A program made the translations under genes and the position numbers. A stretch of DNA of 5,987 nt, taken from NCBI GenBank assembly GCA_030606385.1, contig JAUWGN010000073.1:1-5987 (forward strand), given 5' to 3'. The first letter of the stretch is position 1, and each line of letters opens with the position of its first letter. Positions 1 through 5,099 of the stretch are shown in pieces. This stretch comes from Dehalococcoidia bacterium. Its GTDB lineage: Bacteria; Chloroflexota; Dehalococcoidia; GIF9; AB-539-J10. A model generated the notes under the pieces. That model did no database searches and was not told the DNA's origin. It worked only from the letters and a program-made list of their open reading frames with translations.

Positions 1-108
1 GGCATAACCAAGGGCTAGGCCTGCAGTTGGTTTATCCCATTTGCCTTCTCGGATCAGATCCCGGATCTCTTGAGAAGAGAGTCGGCTGATGTCTTTGATA
101 TTAGACAT
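1..108 (-). CDS. DUF1445 / D-glutamate cyclase-like protein, N-terminal fragment (runs off the window)
   Basis: Only the first 36 codons are inside the window; the rest lies to the left. The ATG is at 108, and the peptide begins MSNIKDISRLSSQEIRDLIR. It reaches a PTAGLALGYA segment at residues 27-36. This closely resembles the conserved N-terminus of the DUF1445 'putative hydro-lyase' family, typically PTAGLAPGYVQ, whose vertebrate relative acts as a D-glutamate cyclase. In the family the substrate is otherwise poorly defined, so no reaction is claimed here. Upstream of the ATG there is only a weak GCGAG-like ribosome site. The gene is divergent from the winged-helix remnant and tatD. The family call comes from the motif alone; the catalytic part cannot be inspected. 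Confidence 0.72.
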   Translation of the reverse strand, partial: MSNIKDISRLSSQEIRDLIREGKWDKPTAGLALGYA

Positions 109-189
109 AATCAATAATTTATCTCGCCCGAACAAGTCGAATAGTCTCTATCAAGAAAGACGTGAGGTTCCTCGTTACATTTGAAGTGA

Positions 190-393
190 TACCTTTTACA
201 ACCCCAGAAAAGCCTTCTTGATGATCTCCGACTCGAGCAGCTCCTGAAAGTGCTTCTCTCGGCAAATATGATTACCAAGGAAACCGGACAATTCTCCCTT
301 TATAGCTACAAGCCCACTGAACTGGGGCTCACGTATTACAAGAAATTGCGTGCCGAGCAAACACGCCCTGAAAAGCAACCTGAAGTTGTATAG
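190..393 (+). pseudogene. Winged-helix (HTH_45-like) DNA-binding domain remnant
   Basis: This frame is open from a stop at 187-189 to the TAG at 391-393. It encodes a peptide with the look of the second half of a winged helix: LRLEQLLKVLLSANMI (recognition-helix region), then TGQFSLYSYKPTELGLTYYKKL (wing, followed by the 'xxTExGxxyxxxl' helix). Small archaeal-type HTH_45 regulators have this pattern. There is no start codon at the proper N-terminus. The first usable ones, GTG at 250 and ATG at 268, would cut through the domain, and the helices that should precede it are not found in the other frames. It is therefore probably a decayed gene. Its 3' end overlaps the start region of tatD, so translational coupling is possible if it is expressed. 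Confidence 0.45.
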
Positions 394-1288
394 CCTTATC
401 GATACTCACGCTCACCTGGATGAATTGCAAAATCTCGATTCTACACTTGATAATGCCCGGGAAAAGGGCATCGTCGCCATCATAGCCGTGGGCTCAGATT
501 ATCGCTCGAATATAAAAACGCTGGAGATTTCTCAGAAATATCCCTCCTTCGTTTTCCCGGCACTGGGATTGCACCCCTGGCAATTAGGCGAGTTCAATTC
601 TTCCCAGGTCAATGGTGAACTGGAATTCATCGAGCAGAATATCTCCCAAGCAATTGCTATCGGTGAGATAGGACTGGATTACGACAAGAGGGTGGTAAAA
701 AGAGCATCCAAAGAATTCCAAAAAGAAGTGTTAGCACTCTTTTTAGAATTAGCCAGAAAATACGACAAGCCGGTGAGCCTTCACACCAGGTATGCCTGGA
801 GAGATGGGCTACAATTAGTCCAAGATGCTGGCATAGCTAAAGCCGTTTTTCACTGGTTTACTGGCTTTTCCAGTGTCCTCAGGGATATAATTAACGGCGG
901 CTATTATGTCTCCGCCACTCCTGCCGCTGAATATCACGAAGAGCATAGGAGGGCGGTTAAGGAAACGCCAATGGATAAATTGCTTCTGGAAACCGATTGT
1001 CCGGTATATTATGGCCGGGGGACAAGATATCGTTCCGCTCCTGGTGACATAACCAGAAGTCTCGGCGCTGTGGCTCAACTCAAGAGAATTGACGAGGCTG
1101 CAGTGGCTGAGTACACTACCAGGAATGCCATAGAGTTCTTTTTCCTGGAAAATGTCATTGCGAGTCCCCATCGTCATCGCAAGCCCCCATTGTCAACACG
1201 AGCCCCTATTGTCATTGCAAGCGAAGCGAAGCAATCTCAATCTCCGTTGAATCCCGGAAGGAGGAGTAATGATAACAATAAACGGTGA
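386..1288 (+). CDS. TatD family metal-dependent hydrolase with a repeat-derived C-terminal tail
   Basis: Predicted TatD-type amidohydrolase-fold enzyme; characterised members are Mg2+-dependent deoxyribonucleases (3'-5' exonuclease, DNA quality control), cytosolic. Numbered from the alternative GTG start at 350, the metal-site motifs are DTHAH (His20, His22), GEIGLD (Glu106), VSLHT (His145), FHWFTG (His168) and LLETDCP (Asp216), so the site looks complete. I prefer the TTG at 386 because TatD proteins normally start two to four residues before the DTHAH strand, and the extra 12 residues from 350 overlap the winged-helix frame. Neither start has a good ribosome site. The normal protein end is near NAIEFFFLEN (about residue 268). 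The last 44 residues, from VIASPHRH to the stop, are a translation of a 19-bp repeat array. The stop lies 20 bases inside the thioredoxin gene, so the two are probably co-transcribed. The nucleic-acid substrate is inferred from the family only. Confidence 0.88.
   Translation: MYSLIDTHAHLDELQNLDSTLDNAREKGIVAIIAVGSDYRSNIKTLEISQKYPSFVFPALGLHPWQLGEFNSSQVNGELEFIEQNISQAIAIGEIGLDYDKRVVKRASKEFQKEVLALFLELARKYDKPVSLHTRYAWRDGLQLVQDAGIAKAVFHWFTGFSSVLRDIINGGYYVSATPAAEYHEEHRRAVKETPMDKLLLETDCPVYYGRGTRYRSAPGDITRSLGAVAQLKRIDEAAVAEYTTRNAIEFFFLENVIASPHRHRKPPLSTRAPIVIASEAKQSQSPLNPGRRSNDNNKR
1153..1238 (+). repeat. 19-bp tandem repeats fused to a GTCATTGCRAGCGAAGC dispersed repeat
   Basis: Three consecutive 19-base units start at 1153, 1172 and 1191. 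Their approximate consensus is YGTCAWYRCRAGYCCCYAT. A fourth copy begins at 1210 and continues as TGTCATTGCAAGCGAAGCG, then AAGCAATCTC. This last unit belongs to a dispersed family found between genes in many bacterial genomes, often mis-translated as VIASEAKQS. Here the repeat lies inside the tatD reading frame. Because 19 is not a multiple of three, the units are read in different frames and give unrelated peptides. The array ends 30 bases before the thioredoxin start. Confidence 0.85.
1256..1266 (+). promoter_or_regulatory. Strong ribosome binding site of the thioredoxin gene
   Basis: The purine run GGAAGGAGGAG ends two bases before the ATG at 1269, with the GGAGG core at a workable distance. 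It lies inside the extended tatD reading frame, so thioredoxin translation does not depend on tatD termination. It fixes the thioredoxin start without doubt. Confidence 0.8.
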
Positions 1289-1598
1289 AGCTGACTTTGA
1301 AAAAGATGTCTTACAATCAAAAGTGCCGGTTCTGGTGGATTTCTGGGCAGAGTGGTGCGCTCCTTGCATCGCTGTTGGCCCTATTTTAGAAGCGCTGGAT
1401 ACAGAGTATCAGGGGAAGATGAACTTTGCCAGACTTAATGTCGATGGGAATAGCTTCATCGCCGCCAGATATGGCATTGCTGCCATCCCCACCATGCTCG
1501 TTTTCCACAATGGTCAGCCCGTTCAGCAAATCGTCGGTTTGAGACCAAAAAGAGAGCTTAAAGAGATAATAGACAATATCCTGAAAGGCGCTAAGTAA
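1269..1598 (+). CDS. Thioredoxin
   Basis: A 109-residue single-domain thioredoxin, the usual family length (105-110), acting as a cytosolic dithiol-disulfide reductant. The sequence shows VLVDFWAEWCAPC, with redox cysteines Cys30 and Cys33, the buried Asp24, the cis-proline loop GIAAIPT (Pro74), and a late GQPVQQIVGLRPKRELKEII strand-helix end. The active site is WCAPC rather than the common WCGPC; a CAPC variant occurs in many bacterial thioredoxins and may shift the redox potential. No signal peptide or lipobox is present. The start is set by a strong GGAGG site. The gene follows tatD with a 20-base overlap, and its 3' end overlaps the convergent cvpA gene by eight bases, leaving no room for a separate terminator. 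Confidence 0.95.
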   Translation: MITINGEADFEKDVLQSKVPVLVDFWAEWCAPCIAVGPILEALDTEYQGKMNFARLNVDGNSFIAARYGIAAIPTMLVFHNGQPVQQIVGLRPKRELKEIIDNILKGAK

Positions 1599-2079
1599 AC
1601 AGTCCGCTGAGGAAATCGAAATTATCAGGAATAAGAACCAATAACAGCGGAAATCCCTTCATCACTGTTGCTGCCACCGCAGATTGTGCCACAGCAGCTT
1701 CCACGCCGGGGACATATTTGCACAGGATGGCAAGCACGGCAGCACACAGCATACTTCCCATAAAAGCTCCCAGAATAAAACCGAGCAGCCTATCCAGCCA
1801 GCCAAAGGGCAAAGCGTGAACCATCTTAGCCACAAACCAGCCAGCTACACCAACAACGATTACCGTGACTACCAGAATAATGGCATAGGCAGCTATCCCT
1901 GCCCATGCAGCACCCTCCGAGGAAAGCTTTAAGGCAAGCGGTTGATAAAAATGCCCCGCCAGCGCTATTCCACCTATCAACCCTAGAATTCCGAATAACG
2001 CCTTAATAAATCCTTGCCAAAACCCTAACAACCCGAATAAAATGGCGCCAGCTATAATGACTATATCAACCCAGTTCAT
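1591..2079 (-). CDS. CvpA family inner-membrane protein
   Basis: A 162-residue hydrophobic protein beginning MNWVDIVIIAGAILFGLLGF, with the glycine-rich GFWQGFIKALFGILGLIGGI stretch that is typical of the CvpA (colicin V production) family. Four membrane segments can be seen at about residues 5-22, 27-44, 62-85 and 98-121, followed by a short amphipathic tail. Family members are needed for colicin V export and for envelope stress or bile resistance in enterobacteria, but the molecular role is unclear. A GTG directly precedes the ATG (at 2082), so the protein may be one residue longer. There is no Shine-Dalgarno; an extended -10 element lies just upstream, suggesting a leaderless transcript. 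It is convergent with thioredoxin (eight-base overlap). Upstream lies the end of the proposed cassette array. Confidence 0.85.
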   Translation of the reverse strand: MNWVDIVIIAGAILFGLLGFWQGFIKALFGILGLIGGIALAGHFYQPLALKLSSEGAAWAGIAAYAIILVVTVIVVGVAGWFVAKMVHALPFGWLDRLLGFILGAFMGSMLCAAVLAILCKYVPGVEAAVAQSAVAATVMKGFPLLLVLIPDNFDFLSGLFT

Positions 2080-2086
2080 CACTTAG

Positions 2087-2095
2087 ATTATAACA
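2087..2095 (-). promoter_or_regulatory. Extended -10 promoter of cvpA (TGTTATAAT)
   Basis: On the minus strand TGTTATAAT combines a consensus -10 hexamer with the TGn extension. It is followed by CTAA and then GTGATG, the start of cvpA. Transcription starting six or seven bases after the hexamer would begin at or within a base of the start codon. A -35 box at normal spacing (around 2110-2115) is poor, as is common with extended -10 promoters. The promoter lies outside the proposed cassettes, so it belongs to the host gene. Confidence 0.55.
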
Positions 2096-2121
2096 GCACT
2101 CAAGGCAACTGTGTTATCCCT

Positions 2122-2183
2122 GCGAAACGCGTACATACTTTGCGTCCCTCGCTGCGGAGCGAACTGCAAACAGGTTGTTATCT
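2122..2183 (-). other. attC-like recombination site of the MBL cassette (attC2)
   Basis: Read on the minus strand, a 62-base element. It has an R''-like box AGATAAC (2183-2177), six unpaired bases, a nested stem TTTGC-AGT-TCGCT-CCGC-AGCGA-GGGAC-GCAAA (2170-2139), ten unpaired bases, and an R'-like box GTTTCGC (2128-2122). Extended as GTAGATAAC, the R'' box is the exact reverse complement of GTTATCTAC at 3067-3059, where the MBL unit begins; this is the rule for a cassette and its own attC. The length is within the known attC range (about 57-141). R' fits GTTRRRY only in its GTT and last base, so that boundary is the weakest point. Confidence 0.5.
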
Positions 2184-3066
2184 ACGTGTGCCGCTCATGG
2201 TAAATCACATCTGTGCACGAAGAGCAGCTCGGATCAGGTTTTCAGAGGAGAACTGCCCATCTGTAACTTGAGGGAAGAGACCTTCTTCCCCAAGAAGTTC
2301 ATCTCGAATAGCAACAATCGAGAGACCCTTTTTTTCAAGTTGCTTTGCTCTCCGAGACAAGTCCTCGAAGTATTCTATACATGTTCGAAGGGCATTGCGG
2401 CCATCCTGTACCACCCTGCCCGGGGCGGCAAATAGAATAAGTCTGTCGGTCCCGAGGGCAACGAGCTTTTTCATTGACCTTGTAATCGCCCCGATATCCT
2501 CCTCTGGTCGGATAACCTTTGGCTTTTTCGAAACAAAAAGGTCTCCCGAAAAGCACCACCCTTTTCCCGGTTCCACTAACGCTACGTGTCCATTACAATG
2601 CCCGGGAGTCTCTACCACGTCAAAATGAAAATGATCTGTTTCTACTTTCTCGGGCAAACAATCCACTTCAGTGGGCTCTGGATAACCCCAAGCCGTCTCC
2701 TGATATGGATACAACTTGGGAACCTGGTTGATGAGAGGAACCGATTCACGAGGTGCGAATATCTCGATGCCAAATTTCTGTTTCAGAAGATGATTGGCAC
2801 CGATATGGTCTTCGTGATAATGCGTGTTTACGGCGAATTTGAGATTCTGCCCCTCCAGAAATTCGACCAACTCCTCAGCCGCATGCCTACAGCCGGTATC
2901 GATAAGGAGCCCATCAACAAGGTACGCCGCAACCCAGTAAAGCGGTTGCCCTTCAAACTCACGGCTCATCTTGATTTGAACAACTTCCTCAAACTGGTTG
3001 ACTTCAATCATGCTGCTTTTCACCCCAATTTTTAGTCTTGCCCGACAACAGCAACATGGTAGATAA
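2128..3066 (-). mobile_element. Putative integron gene cassette 2 (MBL-fold hydrolase)
   Basis: A unit of 939 bases beginning at TTATCTAC (minus strand, 3066), carrying a single gene in the cassette's reading direction, and ending in attC2 at the G of GTTTCGC. The beginning and its own R'' box are perfect inverted copies over nine bases (3059-3067 and 2177-2185). The 43-base leader before the GTG at 3023 is short, as is usual for cassettes. There is no integrase in the window, so this would be a cassette cluster lacking an integrase, or a cassette inserted at a secondary GTT site. Confidence 0.5.
2205..3011 (-). CDS. Metallo-beta-lactamase-fold hydrolase lacking the last histidine ligand
   Basis: A 268-residue MBL-fold protein, function unknown. 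Numbered from the alternative GTG at 3023 (four residues longer), it shows the metal motif THYHEDH (His68, His70, Asp72, His73), the PGHCNGH motif (His142) and SGDLF (bridging Asp161). In related hydrolases the final ligand sits in a PGHG-type motif; here the segment reads LFAAPGRVVQDG, with Pro201 where the histidine would align. The second metal site may therefore be altered. The C-terminal 60 residues (IEYFEDLSRRAKQLEKKGLS onward) are helical and resemble the tail of glyoxalase II/lactonase-like members. I prefer the ATG at 3011 because GGGGTG precedes it by nine bases. No signal peptide is seen, so it is probably cytosolic. It is the sole gene of proposed cassette 2. Confidence 0.85.
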   Translation of the reverse strand: MIEVNQFEEVVQIKMSREFEGQPLYWVAAYLVDGLLIDTGCRHAAEELVEFLEGQNLKFAVNTHYHEDHIGANHLLKQKFGIEIFAPRESVPLINQVPKLYPYQETAWGYPEPTEVDCLPEKVETDHFHFDVVETPGHCNGHVALVEPGKGWCFSGDLFVSKKPKVIRPEEDIGAITRSMKKLVALGTDRLILFAAPGRVVQDGRNALRTCIEYFEDLSRRAKQLEKKGLSIVAIRDELLGEEGLFPQVTDGQFSSENLIRAALRAQM

Positions 3067-3146
3067 CGTCTTGCGGATAAAAGAAGTTGCCGAAGGCAAC
3101 TTGGAGAAAGGTGCGTAGCACCGTACCCTTTTATCCACTGTTAGGC
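3061..3146 (-). other. attC-like recombination site of the membrane-protein cassette (attC1)
   Basis: Read on the minus strand, an 86-base element. The R'' box GCCTAAC (3146-3140) fits RYYYAAC exactly. Then come three unpaired bases and a nine-bp stem GGATAAAAG/CTTTTATCC (+ strand 3075-3083 with 3128-3136). The stem encloses two perfect hairpins: AAGTTGCC-GAA-GGCAACTT (3084-3102) and GGTGC-GTA-GCACC (3110-3122). Seven unpaired bases and the R' box GTTATCT (3067-3061) follow. Only the AAC/GTT core pairs between R'' and R', as expected when R' comes from the next cassette. R'' is complementary to GTTAGGC at 3648-3642, the start of its own cassette. The three-way junction inside is unusual for attC, but such central regions vary. 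Confidence 0.55.
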
Positions 3147-3213
3147 AATGCGGCGGCATTGTATTTACAAACTTGCGAATCACTTCTCCACTACATTTTT
3201 GTTCATCAATGAC

Positions 3214-3603
3214 TCATGCTTCCTGTTTAGGCCACTTCAATGCATACCAGAATATCAGTGCTGTGACCACAACCGTTGAAGCGATAATCAATATTTGGTG
3301 AGCAGATGGATCTACCAAATGCTCAATTAAGTGAAAGATGTTGAGAGCCGTAAAGACTATGCCCAGAATCATATTTGTCCAGCGATCTGCCAAATCCTTC
3401 AAGGTCACGGAAAGGACAGCCATCACCAACGGAACCCACCAGAAGAGTGCCATAAATAAGAACATCCCCGCACTAATCTGCATCTCCCCGATTTGCTCCA
3501 TAGTGCCCGGTTCCATAAAAGCCAACACACTGTGAGCTGACATGGCCACTGCCATAAAGATCCACAGCACTGAAATCCTTATCTTCCACCGCAAGATTTC
3601 CAT
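3214..3603 (-). CDS. Small four-helix membrane protein, DUF6326-like
   Basis: A 129-residue protein with four hydrophobic segments at about residues 10-29, 45-67, 76-97 and 103-123, short loops and a basic end (ALKWPKQEA). The arrangement LWIF near the start, LKDLADRWTNMILGI in the third segment and IFWYALKWP at the end resembles DUF6326-type membrane proteins; I recall this pattern but cannot verify it. No catalytic motif is evident. His24, and His91 and His95 within IFHLIEHLV, lie in or near membrane segments and could bind a metal or haem, but that is speculation. It is the only gene of proposed cassette 1. The start is fixed by an exceptionally complete ribosome site eight to nine bases upstream. 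Confidence 0.8.
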   Translation of the reverse strand: MEILRWKIRISVLWIFMAVAMSAHSVLAFMEPGTMEQIGEMQISAGMFLFMALFWWVPLVMAVLSVTLKDLADRWTNMILGIVFTALNIFHLIEHLVDPSAHQILIIASTVVVTALIFWYALKWPKQEA

Positions 3604-3608
3604 AATTT

Positions 3609-3622
3609 ATCACCTCCTTTCT
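3609..3622 (-). promoter_or_regulatory. Very long Shine-Dalgarno site of the membrane-protein gene
   Basis: On the minus strand AGAAAGGAGGTGAT is a 14-base perfect complement of the usual 3' tail of bacterial 16S rRNA (ATCACCTCCTTTCT). The GGAGG core lies nine bases before the ATG at 3603. Neighbouring host genes have weak or no ribosome sites. A strong, self-contained translation signal suits a promoterless cassette gene that must be expressed in any host context. Confidence 0.8.
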
Positions 3623-3716
3623 TTTTATTTGCCGCCGTTTCGCCTAACTTCGGTATATACGAACTTCTTTTCCTTTGTCCTCATCATATCTCAAAGATTC
3701 CTTGGCTGGAGCTCCG

Positions 3717-5057
3717 CTAAATCTCGCCGCATTCGTCTCGGTAGGAGCAATAGCGGCACATCCATGAAGGGCATCTCGGAAGCTGGGCTACTGAAGTCGC
3801 CTTTTCCAGAAGCTCTATGCGGCGTATCGCCTCAGCCTTTATAGCACTCAGGTTTCTGAAGGAAACATCATAGACCATCATCTTGGCATTCTCATCCCTG
3901 ATATTAGCATAGTAAAGAAACAGCCTGCCTTTAGCATGGTCTATTAACGCACAATCAAAGCCCAGGCGATAAAAATAATGGGGAAACGCTGAAGGCAGCC
4001 GCCCCCGTTCCACAAGTGACTGGAACTTAGGGATTCGCACCATAGTGGGCAAGCCCTGGCGGAGTCGAACCAAATCGCTGAGCGAAGCATGCTGAATCGG
4101 AATATTTTCCACTTCCCCGGGAGAACCAAACTGGATGAGCCCTTTGAGGGCGCCCACAAAGCCCGCCTCCTCCATAGAGCGGAGGGATTCTCCTTTTTCC
4201 TCAGCCGCCTCCTCCTCTGAAATGGTCTCCACGGATTTGCGACGCTCGAAATATGCCTTGCGGGGAAAGACGAGGTCGGTAGTGCGAAATAGCTGCGATG
4301 GCTTTGGCTTGCCAAGTTTATCCAGCAGTTGCTGGCGGGTAACCTCATCAATTTGAACCTTCCCGGCTAACTCAGCGATTTTGTGTGATGGGGGCACCGA
4401 GCTGGTGCCGCAGTCGCACACTGCAGAATAGTCGCATCCTCTGCCAAACCAGTCACATACAGGCAAGTTGCTGGGGTCATTAGCAATAAGTGCCTGCAGC
4501 AACAGGTCTCGCCTGCGACGCATCTCCTCCCGAACTGCTCCAAGATCGGGAAAGGTGACATGATAGGCAGTAAGGGGAACCACACCCGATTCCCCCGCAC
4601 CCTGCCGCTCGTAAATGACAATCTCTCCATCCCCAACATTGACCATGGCACAATACATGCCTACTTGCTCAATGTAAGTCGGCCTTTGCTGGAGTAAGCT
4701 TTTTCTTTTCGCCAGGGCTGAAGTCGTTTTAACCTCCACGGGAACATTTTCGTAGATGTCAATTTTACCCACCACACCTTCAGCCTCGACAAATTGCTCC
4801 AGATACTCCTCGCTGGATACAGCGAAGCCAAAAAGCTTGTGAAACCCTATCCCCTTCCACATAAGCTGTTGCTTTTTCAGAGGAGGGGTAATTTCAGGAT
4901 GCTTTCTCTTAAAATAAGCTTGCTTCAAATTGGTTAGGTCAGTTACCGAGACGCGATATGGAAGGCGACGCTCCTGTAGCTTCTCCATCACGGCGTCTTT
5001 AATCGAGCGGTTAGCCTCAATGTGGGACACATAAGGCACGATATTGAAATCGGACAT
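3717..5057 (-). CDS. Tandem RecB/Cas4-like PD-(D/E)XK nuclease with a degenerate second half
   Basis: A 446-residue protein formed by two related halves. Half one (about 1-220) has a TDLTNLKQAYFKR motif (39-51), GFHKLFG (His73), GKID (Asp100), EVK (Glu108, Lys110) and QVGMY (Gln131, Tyr135): the H, D, ExK and QxxxY signature of RecB/Cas4-type nucleases. It ends in Cys201, Cys208, Cys214 and Cys216. Half two (about 255-446) repeats TDLVFPRKAYFERR (260-273), the LFLYY strand and YDVSFRNLSAIKAEAIRR, matching YHVTFPDLGAVREEMRRR of half one. It has no H, D or ExK residues and ends in Cys429, Cys434, Cys437 and Cys443. Such clusters can hold an Fe-S cluster or zinc. Likely a DNA nuclease with one active and one structural or DNA-binding half. 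It follows DUF763 after 42 bases, with its own possible promoter and no ribosome site. Confidence 0.8.
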   Translation of the reverse strand: MSDFNIVPYVSHIEANRSIKDAVMEKLQERRLPYRVSVTDLTNLKQAYFKRKHPEITPPLKKQQLMWKGIGFHKLFGFAVSSEEYLEQFVEAEGVVGKIDIYENVPVEVKTTSALAKRKSLLQQRPTYIEQVGMYCAMVNVGDGEIVIYERQGAGESGVVPLTAYHVTFPDLGAVREEMRRRRDLLLQALIANDPSNLPVCDWFGRGCDYSAVCDCGTSSVPPSHKIAELAGKVQIDEVTRQQLLDKLGKPKPSQLFRTTDLVFPRKAYFERRKSVETISEEEAAEEKGESLRSMEEAGFVGALKGLIQFGSPGEVENIPIQHASLSDLVRLRQGLPTMVRIPKFQSLVERGRLPSAFPHYFYRLGFDCALIDHAKGRLFLYYANIRDENAKMMVYDVSFRNLSAIKAEAIRRIELLEKATSVAQLPRCPSWMCRYCSYRDECGEI

Positions 5058-5067
5058 CTTGTTGCTT

Positions 5068-5096
5068 ATGTTAAATCAGGTGCATAGTTGGGTCAA
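5068..5096 (-). promoter_or_regulatory. Possible promoter of the nuclease gene (TTGACC-17-TAACAT)
   Basis: In the 42-base gap between the DUF763 stop and the nuclease ATG, the minus strand reads TTGACC (5096-5091), exactly 17 bases, then TAACAT (5073-5068). These match the sigma-70 boxes at five and four of six positions. Only ten bases separate the -10 box from the ATG, so the leader would be about three or four bases and lacks a ribosome site, similar to the cvpA start. Read-through from DUF763 is equally possible. Confidence 0.4.
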
Positions 5097-5099
5097 TTC

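Larger units (their letters stand above)
3067..3647 (-). mobile_element. Putative integron gene cassette 1 (small membrane protein)
   Basis: A unit of 581 bases. It begins TTAGGCGAAACGGCGGC on the minus strand at 3647, holds one gene with a short leader (44 bases), and ends in attC1 at the G of GTTATCT. The start and the sequence around its R'' box form an inverted repeat of GTTAGGCnnnnCGGCGGC, with 15 of 18 positions alike (3631-3648 and 3140-3157). One gene, a short leader and a palindromic tail with a self-complementary boundary are the hallmarks of a cassette. The base before it, the G at 3648, would belong to the host or a previous site. Confidence 0.52.

Noticed and set aside
1154..1285. 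TatD C-terminal tail as a functional domain
   Set aside because: The DNA is a 19-bp repeat array read in shifting frames, and the peptide matches the well-known spurious VIASEAKQS-type translation.
2077..2122. cvpA as a third cassette gene
   Set aside because: It overlaps the thioredoxin gene tail to tail, leaving no room for an attC site after its stop, and it is a conserved housekeeping-type gene.
2139..2170. Hairpin after the MBL gene as an intrinsic terminator
   Set aside because: There is no U-tract on either side, and the hairpin is better explained as the core stem of the attC-like element.
3609..3622. Sequence identical to the 3' end of 16S rRNA on the + strand
   Set aside because: The match covers only 14 bases, with no rRNA sequence next to it. 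On the minus strand it sits at the correct distance before an ATG, so it is a ribosome binding site.
3646..3667. lox/dif-like palindrome AACTTCGGTATATACGAACTTC region
   Set aside because: The arms TTCG/CGAA are only four bases, and the six-base AACTTC copies are direct, not inverted. There is no recombinase gene; too weak to call.
3717..5057. Cas4 of a CRISPR adaptation module
   Set aside because: The domain signature is related, but there is no cas1, cas2 or repeat array here, the protein is double length, and its partner is DUF763.
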